Shown: positions 1-5,714, counted from the first letter of the stretch. The stretch is DNA of 7,453 nucleotides from an uncultured Bdellovibrio sp. (GCA_937871355.1 CALMPX010000350.1:1-7453); one strand, 5' to 3'. The notes: generated from the sequence alone by a model not told the origin. Numbers and translations: made by a program.

Positions 1-163
1 TGCCGATGCCTTGATAATTAATCGAAGTGTCGGGATCTGTTTTTTTAAATTCGGCAAACCATTTTGTATAAATGGGTTCAGGAAAAGTCGCTCCAGCTCC
101 GTTGATGAGTGTCGCGGCAAAAACATTTAAGGTTGTAAATAAACATAAACTGATGACTTTCAT
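1..163 (-). CDS. pstS: PstS, periplasmic phosphate-binding protein of the Pst ABC transporter (N-terminal part, runs off left edge)
   Basis: PstS captures inorganic phosphate in the periplasm and delivers it to the PstCAB high-affinity importer. Only the first 54 residues are in the window. They begin with a short signal peptide (MKVISLCLFTTLNVFA, likely cleaved before ATLINGAG) and continue with the family's N-terminal hallmark, INGAGATFPEPIYTKWF, followed by INYQGIG. The GAGATFP loop belongs to the phosphate-binding site in characterised PstS proteins, and the match is distinctive despite the short length. The start at 163-161 is supported by an AAAGGGAG ribosome site (171-178) seven bases upstream. 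The gene follows the response regulator after an 81-bp gap on the same strand, so it may be partly cotranscribed with that operon and also carry its own promoter with the Pho-box-like repeat at 213-233. Whether pstC, pstA, pstB and phoU follow lies outside the window. Confidence 0.9.
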   Translation of the reverse strand, partial: MKVISLCLFTTLNVFAATLINGAGATFPEPIYTKWFAEFKKTDPDTSINYQGIG

Positions 164-170
164 AGGAGGA

Positions 171-178
171 CTCCCTTT
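171..178 (-). promoter_or_regulatory. Ribosome binding site of pstS
   Basis: Read on the minus strand this is AAAGGGAG, seven bases before the pstS ATG (163-161). It is the most purine-rich Shine-Dalgarno-like stretch next to that ATG and it fixes the pstS start. Confidence 0.65.
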
Positions 179-212
179 AATGGCCATACTAGCTGATCGC
201 ATATCCGATGCA

Positions 213-233
213 TGTTAGGATTGTGTTAGGATT
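213..233 (-). promoter_or_regulatory. Pho-box-like tandem direct repeat upstream of pstS
   Basis: Two exact 10-bp copies (plus strand TGTTAGGATT at 213-222 and 224-233) repeat with an 11-bp period. In the pstS orientation this reads CTAACA, five bases, CTAACA. PhoB and PhoP dimers are known to bind tandem direct repeats with 11-bp spacing, and the hexamer differs by one base from the Bacillus PhoP consensus TT(A/C/T)ACA. It is less like the E. coli CTGTCAT half site. The element lies 50-70 bp upstream of the pstS start, directly after the gene for a PhoB-like regulator, where a phosphate-starvation operator is expected. I cannot place a convincing -10 box: TAGTAT at 186-191 and a weak GATATG-like stretch near 200 are candidates. 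The repeat is seen directly; its use by this regulator is inference. Confidence 0.6.
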
Positions 234-244
234 TAGATTCGTGC

Positions 245-943
245 TTATTCGGCCATCAATCGGTAGCCGACGCCACGTATGGTTTCGATCCAGTCGCTTT
301 TATCTCCTAATTTTTTTCTTAAACCAAAGACATGAGTATCAATGGTTCTATTGGTCACATTGACGCCCTCGCCTTGAGTTTTTTCCACTAACTGATCACG
401 AGTGAGAACTTTTTCGCAATTGGTGATTAACTCGTTCAGAATACGAAATTCAGAGCGAGTCAAATGAAGTGGAGCGTTATCCAAACTGACTTCGTGTGTA
501 TCTAAGTTCATCGATAAAGACCGATAGCTGAGGCGATTAAAGGATGGAGTCATTGTTGATTTTTTATGAATATGATATCGACGAAGAACTGATTCCACTC
601 GCGCTAAGAGGATCGCACTTTCGAAGGGCTTAGTTAAATAATCATCGGCACCGGATTCAAGACCGAGAACAATATCTTCGGGTTGAGTTTTGGCGGTGAT
701 AAAAATCACCGGAATTTGATTATTATTTTTTCGTAGTTCGCAAATCACATCAATACCTGAAAGTTGAGGCAGCATCCAATCCAAAAGGACTAAATCAAAA
801 TTTTTATTTTTGAGAAGATTTAAAGCACTTATGCCATCGTGGATGGTGACGACAGAGTAACCTTTTTTTAAAAGAATCATTTCAATCAGGCGGCTGATTT
901 CTAACTCATCTTCAACAACAAGAATTTGAGCGAGTTTCGTCAT
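245..943 (-). CDS. PhoB/OmpR-family two-component response regulator
   Basis: DNA-binding response regulator of 232 residues, the normal length for the OmpR/PhoB class. The receiver domain (about 6-122) has every key residue: acidic pair E11/D12, phospho-acceptor D55 in LVLLDWMLP, T83 in FITAK, and K105 in LTKPF. The winged-helix output domain (about 136-231) has the recognition helix around NRTIDTHVFGLRKKLG (198-213) and the terminal IETIRGVGYRL hairpin strand. The start ATG at 943-941 overlaps the ATPase stop as ATGA. The upstream ribosome site is poor, so translation is probably coupled. It is the last gene of an organophosphate-uptake operon and directly precedes pstS, which makes a PhoB-like role in phosphate starvation the best reading. 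Family assignment is firm; the phosphate specificity is inferred from context. No partner histidine kinase gene is in the window. Another OmpR-class regulator cannot be excluded from sequence alone, so I give no gene symbol. Confidence 0.93.
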   Translation of the reverse strand: MTKLAQILVVEDELEISRLIEMILLKKGYSVVTIHDGISALNLLKNKNFDLVLLDWMLPQLSGIDVICELRKNNNQIPVIFITAKTQPEDIVLGLESGADDYLTKPFESAILLARVESVLRRYHIHKKSTMTPSFNRLSYRSLSMNLDTHEVSLDNAPLHLTRSEFRILNELITNCEKVLTRDQLVEKTQGEGVNVTNRTIDTHVFGLRKKLGDKSDWIETIRGVGYRLMAE

Positions 944-1680
944 TTTATAAAATCCGCTACAAATTCATTCGCTGGATGATTCAAAATTTCATCCGGAGAT
1001 CCTACTTGCACGATCGAGCCTTTATTCATCACCACAACTTGATCACTCATTTGAAAAGCTTCTTTTTGATCGTGAGTCACGTAAACCATGGTCAGTTTCA
1101 GACGCTGTTGAATTTCGCGAATGTCTTTACGCATTTTTTCACGAAGTTTAGCATCTAAGTTGGAAAGTGGTTCATCTAAAAGTAAGATGCGGGGTTGCAT
1201 GACTAAACCACGAGCCAAAGCAATACGCTGTTGCTGGCCTCCGGAAAGTTCATGAGACTTGCGGTACTCTAGACCTTTCATTTCAACGATTTCTAAAATA
1301 TCAAAAACCGATTTTTTAATTTGTTCCGAATTCATTTTTTTTAATTTGAGCGGATAGGCGACGTTATCAAAAACATTCATATGAGGCCATACGGCATAAG
1401 ATTGGAAAACCATACCCACATTTCTTTTCTCCGGAAGCAGAAATTTTTTATTTTGTGGGTCAGAAACAATATCCTGATCAAATAAAATCTGACCATGAGT
1501 GTTTTCTTCAAGCCCGGCGATCATTCTTAAAGTGGTGGTTTTGCCGCAGCCTGAAGGACCTAAGAAACTGACGAACTGACCGTTATTAATTTTTAAATTA
1601 AAATCTTTAACGGCCCAGGCTGAAGGTTCTTTTTTATGTTTATACTCTTTACTGACTTGGTTGAAGGTGACTTGACTCAT
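940..1680 (-). CDS. ABC transporter ATP-binding protein (FbpC/AfuC/PhnT-PotA type), short form without TOBE domain
   Basis: Cytoplasmic ATPase that powers the importer encoded by the two upstream genes. All nucleotide-binding motifs are intact: Walker A GPSGCGKTT (41-49), Q-loop Q93, signature LSGGQQQR (145-152), Walker B ILLLDEP (165-171), D-loop SNLDAKLR and switch H203 in YVTHD. The VFQSYAVWPHMNVFDNVAYPLK stretch is typical of the PotA/FbpC/MalK branch. At 246 residues it stops right after FVADFI, where relatives of about 350 residues continue into a C-terminal TOBE regulatory domain. This member therefore lacks that domain, and the clean ATGA overlap with the regulator gene argues against a recent break. 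The start overlaps the permease stop by four bases (ATGA at 1677-1680), with an AAAGGA ribosome site about 11 bases upstream. The substrate cannot be told from the ATPase. Confidence 0.95.
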   Translation of the reverse strand: MSQVTFNQVSKEYKHKKEPSAWAVKDFNLKINNGQFVSFLGPSGCGKTTTLRMIAGLEENTHGQILFDQDIVSDPQNKKFLLPEKRNVGMVFQSYAVWPHMNVFDNVAYPLKLKKMNSEQIKKSVFDILEIVEMKGLEYRKSHELSGGQQQRIALARGLVMQPRILLLDEPLSNLDAKLREKMRKDIREIQQRLKLTMVYVTHDQKEAFQMSDQVVVMNKGSIVQVGSPDEILNHPANEFVADFIK

Positions 1681-3302
1681 AAACCGTACCGTCCTTTGGA
1701 AAGTATTTTCAAAATAAAATTAAGAGTGAGAACAAACAACACGACTAACACAGATAAAACGGAAGCTCCGCCTCCACCCATGTCTGAATATTCTTGGAAT
1801 TGAAAAATCAAAGTTCCGATCGTTTCTAAACCGGGACCAGTTAATAAAATAGTCATGGTTAATTCACTGATCACCGGCATAAAGACTAAGAATAATGAGG
1901 CCATCAGGGCCGTTTTTAAAATAGGCCGGTAGATCGTCATCATCACGTGCCACCAACCAGCTCCGGAAATGCGAGCTGCTTCCTCTAAAGATGGATGGAT
2001 TTGTTGGTAACCATCACCAATTGTTTTCATGCTGAGGCTCGAGTATTTGACCACGTAAGCTATTAATATCAACGCGAGGGTATTGTATAATGAAGGACCT
2101 ATACCAAAGAAACCGCGGCTGAAAGCTAAGATCAGGGCTAATGCTAACACTGTTCCCGGAGTTGAGAACGGAATACTCAAAGCCAGGTTCGCAAAGCTTT
2201 TGCCTTTCCAGTTGGTGCGATAAATAAAATAGTTAAAGAAAAAGGCGAACACGGTACAAATGACGGCAGCACCTAATCCCAAAGCGAAAGATTGCGTCAA
2301 GGCGCGTACCGTTTCTTCGGTTTCAAATAAGACGCGAATATAATTAGTGAATGTGAGTTGTTTGAGATTCCATGATCCTTGAACCGAGCTTAAAGATGAA
2401 AGTAAAACGCCTAAAAGAGGTAAAATAAAAATAATAGTAAAAATTGAAAGTAATAAAACAGTGATCGGCATTTTCCATTTTAAAAGGGGAACTAATGAGG
2501 GGCGAGCCGTTTTTCCTCCGACGGTATAGTTTTTATTTTGTCCAAAAACTTTTTGCGATAAAAATAATAAAGCTAAAGTCACCAGTCCTAAGAAAACCGA
2601 TACAGCGATGCTCATTTGCAGTCCGTTGGCCGTCCCCATTCTTTGATAGGTGTATATTTGAGTCGTGAATAAATAAAGACGAGCCGGGCCTCCAATAAGT
2701 GCCGGTACGCCGAAGCTGGCTGCGGTAGAAAGAAAAGAAAGAATAAAACCACTGATGATCGCAGGCTTTAAAAGAGGTAATCCAATATCGATGAAAACAC
2801 GGAAACCATTGGCACCAGATAAGCGAGCTGCTTCTTCCAATGAGGAATCCATACGATCTAAAACTGTCAGCGCCGTTAATAAAACAAAGGTAAAAAGAAA
2901 ACTCGTTTCAACAAAGACGAGCCCCCAAAAAGAATAAATATTTAAGTTAAGTCCTAACCACTGATTTAAAACGCCGCTAGTAGGGTTAGCTAAAATGATC
3001 CAACCAATGGCGCCAACAAAAGGAGGTATGGCGTAAGGTAAACAAAATAGGGAACGTAAAACAGACTTAAAGGGAAGATCTGTTCGGGTGAGTAACCAGG
3101 CCAGAGGTAAACCTAACAGTAGACAAAATACGCTGACCGCTGTCGAAACTAAAAAAGTATTTTGAGCGGCTTTTAGGGTGTTTTCATTTTGAAGAACGCT
3201 GAGTAGATCAGACAGTGTAGGAATAAAAAACATATTGCCCAGGGGGGCAACGAAGAATCCCGCAATCAGAATAAGGCAAAGCGCATAAAATACTTTTTTC
3301 AT
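1677..3302 (-). CDS. ABC transporter permease, two fused membrane domains (FbpB/AfuB/PhnU-V type)
   Basis: Inner-membrane channel of the importer, 541 residues, about twelve membrane segments. It is an internal fusion of two MetI-type permease domains. The first covers about 45-250 and the second about 335-535, joined by a polar linker (251-275) and an extra hydrophobic segment (278-303). Each domain has its cytoplasmic EAA coupling loop, which docks on the ATPase: EEAARLSGANGF...GLPLLKP at about 156-180 and EEAARISGAGWW...IYRPILK at about 440-463. This architecture is typical of FbpB-like ferric, AfuB hexose-phosphate and some phosphonate transporters, and the ISELTMTILLTGPG segment near 479-491 fits them too. 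The ATG shares one base with the preceding stop (TAATG). No Shine-Dalgarno sequence lies close by, so initiation probably relies on reinitiation. One polypeptide can form the whole channel, and no second permease gene is present. Confidence 0.93.
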   Translation of the reverse strand: MKKVFYALCLILIAGFFVAPLGNMFFIPTLSDLLSVLQNENTLKAAQNTFLVSTAVSVFCLLLGLPLAWLLTRTDLPFKSVLRSLFCLPYAIPPFVGAIGWIILANPTSGVLNQWLGLNLNIYSFWGLVFVETSFLFTFVLLTALTVLDRMDSSLEEAARLSGANGFRVFIDIGLPLLKPAIISGFILSFLSTAASFGVPALIGGPARLYLFTTQIYTYQRMGTANGLQMSIAVSVFLGLVTLALLFLSQKVFGQNKNYTVGGKTARPSLVPLLKWKMPITVLLLSIFTIIFILPLLGVLLSSLSSVQGSWNLKQLTFTNYIRVLFETEETVRALTQSFALGLGAAVICTVFAFFFNYFIYRTNWKGKSFANLALSIPFSTPGTVLALALILAFSRGFFGIGPSLYNTLALILIAYVVKYSSLSMKTIGDGYQQIHPSLEEAARISGAGWWHVMMTIYRPILKTALMASLFLVFMPVISELTMTILLTGPGLETIGTLIFQFQEYSDMGGGGASVLSVLVVLFVLTLNFILKILSKGRYGL

Positions 3303-4291
3303 TAAAAAATAATTTTAGAAAATTGATCCTTAATTTTCTCACGTTCTTTCATAGTTTTAGAGATGAATTCACGAGACCAAGGTTTCGCTGTCTTTAACAA
3401 TTCAGAGAAATCAGGTGCGGTGTCTAATTTTATAGAGGCATTTCCCGAATACATAAAAGATTTAGTCAAAGCCGTTTGTCCGGCTTCGGTAAAGAACCAA
3501 TCAGCTACTTTTTGTGCGTTGCTGGCATCGCTTTCTTTTCTAACTAAAACCAAAACGTTCGTTTGAATCACAGCTCCATCAGCGGGGATAATAAATTTAA
3601 TCCGTGGATCAGATTTTGCTAAACGAAGAACATTTTCCATCAAGACGATTCCCACCGGTCGCTCTTTGCTTTGTAAACGACGAATGACTCCTGAATTTCC
3701 GCCTTCAGCAATGATATTATTTTTTCTTAAGGAAGTGAAATAATCCCAGCCGTATTTTTCAACTAAAAAAGCCACTGTGGTAAAACTTGTGCCCGAAGCT
3801 AAAGGACTTCCGATAGAAACTTTGTCTTTCCATTTGCTATCAGTTAGTTCTTTAAATGTTTTAGGAGCGTCTTTTTCCGTTACGCCATCGCTATTGTAAG
3901 CCAAAACCATAACAGGGAAGCTGACGGTAATGTAAAAATCTTCAGGGTGTTTAAACAAAGGATCCACTTTTTCGCTGTTTTTTGGTTTATAAGCCATTAA
4001 TTTTTTTTGTTCCGCCATATCTTCGTACCAAAAACGATCGGAAGAAATGAGAACATCAGCTTGAATTTTCCCTGATAAGTTTTCCGCTTGAACTTTAGCG
4101 GCTACTTCTTCAGAGCCCGCTTGATAAAATTGAACTTTGATATCGGGGAAAGCTTTTTCCAGCTGAGGCTGCACATCGGCCACCGTGTCTTTGTAGAGAG
4201 ATGTGTAAATCCAAACAACGGCTTTATCATCTTTTTTTGTGCAAGAAAAAATGGTTAAAGCTAAAATTATAAGTGTAAATTGACGAATCAT
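3302..4291 (-). CDS. Periplasmic solute-binding lipoprotein of the ABC importer (FbpA/AfuA/PhnS-like), probable organophosphate ligand
   Basis: Binding protein of 329 residues that delivers a small ligand to the adjacent permease. The N-terminus MIRQFTLIILALTIFSC is a short signal peptide ending in a probable lipobox with C17 (F at -2 is unusual), followed by a lysine- and aspartate-rich linker. The mature part fits the type 2 (iron/AfuA/PhnS) fold: VVWIYTSLYKD near 25-35, ADVLISSDRFW near 78-88, and SPLASGTSFTTVAFLVEKYGW near 162-182. The conserved RPVGIVLMEN (211-220) and IIPADGAVIQTNVLVLV (234-250) segments also fit. The paired tyrosines that iron carriers use for Fe(III) are not seen at the corresponding place (VLMENVLRLA), so ferric iron is unlikely. 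With GlpQ in the operon and a PhoB-like regulator downstream, a phosphorylated ligand such as glycerol-3-phosphate, a hexose phosphate or 2-aminoethylphosphonate is most likely. That is inference. The start has an AAGGA ribosome site inside the 34-bp repeat. Confidence 0.88.
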   Translation of the reverse strand: MIRQFTLIILALTIFSCTKKDDKAVVWIYTSLYKDTVADVQPQLEKAFPDIKVQFYQAGSEEVAAKVQAENLSGKIQADVLISSDRFWYEDMAEQKKLMAYKPKNSEKVDPLFKHPEDFYITVSFPVMVLAYNSDGVTEKDAPKTFKELTDSKWKDKVSIGSPLASGTSFTTVAFLVEKYGWDYFTSLRKNNIIAEGGNSGVIRRLQSKERPVGIVLMENVLRLAKSDPRIKFIIPADGAVIQTNVLVLVRKESDASNAQKVADWFFTEAGQTALTKSFMYSGNASIKLDTAPDFSELLKTAKPWSREFISKTMKEREKIKDQFSKIIF

Positions 4292-4308
4292 TTTTTATCC
4301 TTTTTTTT
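4275..4308 (-). repeat. 34-bp direct repeat, copy A (small gene / binding-protein junction)
   Basis: This is identical over 34 bases to 4494-4527, at a distance of exactly 219 bp. Read on the minus strand it holds a run of A, the ribosome site AAGGA, a second run of A, the start ATG and the codons for MIRQF. Here it supplies the KKKG end of the small protein and the start of the binding protein. Confidence 0.95.
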
Positions 4309-4510
4309 TCTTTAAAACTAAAATATAGACCAAACTAATTATCCCTACAGCTCCAATTACAAGGACAAGACTTTTTCCCATCATTCCTGATTTATCCAAC
4401 TTATTACTTAATCTTTCATCTAGAGTTAAAACCACATCTGCGATCGCAAATTGATGAAATAAAATTATATTTAAAAAAGTGAGAACAAGATTGGTAAATT
4501 GACGAATCAT
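4295..4510 (-). CDS. Small secreted, C-terminally membrane-anchored protein of unknown function (71 aa)
   Basis: I do not recognise a family. The 71-residue product has a signal-peptide-like N-terminus (hydrophobic about 7-22, cleavage site AIA before D25) and a short polar segment with DERLSNKLDKSGMMG (31-45). A strong transmembrane helix (about 47-66) and a KKKKG tail follow. The predicted topology is a roughly 20-residue periplasmic stub on a single anchor with a basic cytoplasmic end. The gene is well embedded: its ATG overlaps the glpQ stop (ATGA), an AAGGA ribosome site lies six bases upstream, and its stop is three bases before the binding-protein ATG. It is flanked by the two 34-bp repeats, and its signal peptide resembles that of GlpQ in DNA sequence. 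It may be an accessory subunit of the transporter, a tether for the phosphodiesterase, or a duplication by-product under weak selection. The overlaps and ribosome site make translation likely. Confidence 0.7.
   Translation of the reverse strand: MIRQFTNLVLTFLNIILFHQFAIADVVLTLDERLSNKLDKSGMMGKSLVLVIGAVGIISLVYILVLKKKKG
4436..4468 (-). repeat. Imperfect repeat: signal-peptide segment of the small gene, related to glpQ
   Basis: By manual alignment 27 of 33 bases match 5560-5592 in glpQ without gaps. The two encode ILFHQFAIAD and TLFYQFVSAD, the h-region and cleavage site of each signal peptide, in the same reading frame. This suggests a shared origin, though two short signal peptides of similar composition could also converge. 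Confidence 0.6.
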
Positions 4511-4527
4511 TTTTTATCCTTTTTTTT
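4494..4527 (-). repeat. 34-bp direct repeat, copy B (glpQ / small gene junction)
   Basis: Exact second copy of 4275-4308. Here the same bases are read one frame over for the upstream gene, giving the KKKDKK end of GlpQ with its TGA overlapping the small-gene ATG. The ribosome site AAGGA and the MIRQF codons are the same as in copy A. Confidence 0.95.
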
Positions 4528-5613
4528 CATGTTCTCTATAAATTGTCCTAATGATTCATGCGGTTTATTAATAATTTTTGCCGCATAATTATCCCAGGCT
4601 TTATTGGCTGCATCGGGAAAATCTGTGAATAATCCATCAACACCTAATTCGAAATAAGCCAGATATTCAGCAGTCGGGTCATTGTTGTAGTCAGTTAGCA
4701 AATATTTGCTTTCACTTCTAAATGTATAAGGGTGAACTTTTAATCCAACGGCATGGGCATCTTGGATTAAACTGGTTGAAGGTAACGAATGATTTTTACT
4801 ATCAGCTGGGATAATATAACGTTTGTAGGGTCCAATGCCTGAAGCCGTCAAGCTGATCTCTTTTAAATTTACGGGTTTTAACATTTCTAAATAAGTCCGC
4901 TTATCTTTAGCTAACACATGATCGTAGGGAACAAGCTCTGGGTCATCAATGAGATAGATTAAAGGTAAAGGAGTCATCTTTTTTAATTTTTTTAAATTAG
5001 TTAATTCGAACGATTGAATAAATATAAATGACTTTTTATCATTTAAATTAAATTTATTAAGTAGGTCTATTAAAGGCTCTTCTAAGGATAAATGAATACT
5101 TTGGAAATAACTTGGATGCTTAGTCTCAGGATAAACACCAATCTTTTTATTCAATCTTTTTGATTCTGCTTGAACTAAAGTTAAAATTTCTTCAAAGGTT
5201 GGAATTTCAAATTGTCCGTCAAAGCTGTGATCGCGAAAATCTAATCGTTCCTTCGCCCGTAAAGTTTTAATTTCTTTTAAAGTGAAATCTTCCGTGAACC
5301 AACCTGTAACTTCTTTTCCATCGATTGTTTTTGTTGTTTTTCGATTTGGAAATTTTTTTTCGACGTCAGTAGTTCCACCGATTTCATTTTCATGACGAGC
5401 GATTAAGACGTGATCTTTGGTGCTGACTAAATCAGGTTCAACATAATCAGCGTTCATGGTGATGGCTAATTTGTAAGATTCTAAAGTGTGCTCAGGGCGG
5501 TGGCCGCAAGCTCCACGGTGGCCAATAATGAGCGGCTTAGGTGGAGGAGTATTCGGAATATCAGCGCTCACAAATTGATAAAATAAAGTCATACATAAAA
5601 TCCATTTAAGCAT
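4507..5613 (-). CDS. glpQ: Periplasmic glycerophosphodiester phosphodiesterase, GlpQ type
   Basis: Hydrolyses glycerophosphodiesters (deacylated phospholipids) to glycerol-3-phosphate and an alcohol, normally with Ca2+ in the periplasm. From the start chosen here it has 368 residues, close to E. coli GlpQ. The GDPD TIM-barrel motifs are intact: catalytic HRGACGHRPEHT with H32 and R33, metal ligands E59 and D61 in YVEPDL, second histidine H74 in IARHE, E163 and K165 in YPETKHP, and a C-terminal GVDGLFTDFPD. The long insert after H74, with GTTDVEKKFP and TGWFTEDFTLKEIKTL, matches the secreted GlpQ branch rather than the cytoplasmic UgpQ one. The signal peptide MLKWILCMTLFYQFVSA is cleaved before DIPN. 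The frame is open to an upstream ATG at 5646, but that has no ribosome site. The ATG at 5613-5611 has GAGG four bases upstream and was preferred. It is the first gene of the operon, and its TGA overlaps the next ATG. Confidence 0.93.
   Translation of the reverse strand: MLKWILCMTLFYQFVSADIPNTPPPKPLIIGHRGACGHRPEHTLESYKLAITMNADYVEPDLVSTKDHVLIARHENEIGGTTDVEKKFPNRKTTKTIDGKEVTGWFTEDFTLKEIKTLRAKERLDFRDHSFDGQFEIPTFEEILTLVQAESKRLNKKIGVYPETKHPSYFQSIHLSLEEPLIDLLNKFNLNDKKSFIFIQSFELTNLKKLKKMTPLPLIYLIDDPELVPYDHVLAKDKRTYLEMLKPVNLKEISLTASGIGPYKRYIIPADSKNHSLPSTSLIQDAHAVGLKVHPYTFRSESKYLLTDYNNDPTAEYLAYFELGVDGLFTDFPDAANKAWDNYAAKIINKPHESLGQFIENMKKKDKK
5560..5592 (-). repeat. Imperfect repeat partner in the glpQ signal-peptide region
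   Basis: Partner of 4436-4468 (27 of 33 bases identical). It encodes MTLFYQFVSAD at the GlpQ signal-peptidase site. Confidence 0.6.
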
Positions 5614-5617
5614 AAGG

Positions 5618-5621
5618 CCTC
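5618..5621 (-). promoter_or_regulatory. Ribosome binding site favouring the internal glpQ start
   Basis: Minus strand GAGG in the context GCGAGGCCTTATG, four bases before the ATG at 5613-5611. The spacing is short, but no Shine-Dalgarno match exists before the alternative ATG at 5646, so this decides the start used here. Confidence 0.4.
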
Positions 5622-5664
5622 GCTGGCATAAAGTTTTGTTTATCATGCAAATATTTTCACATAA

Positions 5665-5670
5665 ATTCTA
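5665..5670 (-). promoter_or_regulatory. Possible -10 box of the glpQ operon promoter
   Basis: Minus strand TAGAAT, five of six matches to TATAAT, 51 bp before the preferred glpQ ATG and within the only intergenic space upstream of the operon. No acceptable -35 box lies 16-18 bp further upstream (GTGTGT at best). This would fit an activator-dependent promoter, but it could equally be chance in AT-rich DNA. I found no 11-bp-period repeat like the one before pstS. Confidence 0.3.
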
Positions 5671-5714
5671 GTACAAATAGGCCTCGGACACACTTTCTGC
5701 GCTCAAAGCATAAG

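Noticed and set aside
199..211. Short inverted repeat GCAT-N5-ATGC between the regulator and pstS, as terminator or operator
   Set aside because: Only four base pairs with no T-run; expected by chance at this length.
976..1158. Open frame on the plus strand inside the ATPase gene (60 codons)
   Set aside because: It lies antisense to an intact, motif-rich ATPase, and its product has no domain or ribosome site worth noting.
2755..2937. Open frame on the plus strand inside the permease gene
   Set aside because: Antisense to the first EAA loop region of a clear permease; lysine-rich product typical of a shadow frame.
3363..3566. Open frame on the plus strand inside the binding-protein gene
   Set aside because: Antisense shadow of a well supported gene, with no recognisable features.
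940..4291. Classical ferric iron (FbpABC) uptake system
   Set aside because: The transporter architecture fits, but the tyrosine pair is missing and all neighbouring evidence (GlpQ, PhoB-like regulator, PstS) concerns phosphorus.
4298..4309. Run of nine A (minus strand) before the small-gene stop, as a programmed frameshift or fusion to the binding protein
   Set aside because: The small gene is already in frame with the binding protein but separated by a stop. A slip in one direction hits the TGA a few codons on, and in the other gives a short out-of-frame tail, so no useful fusion results.
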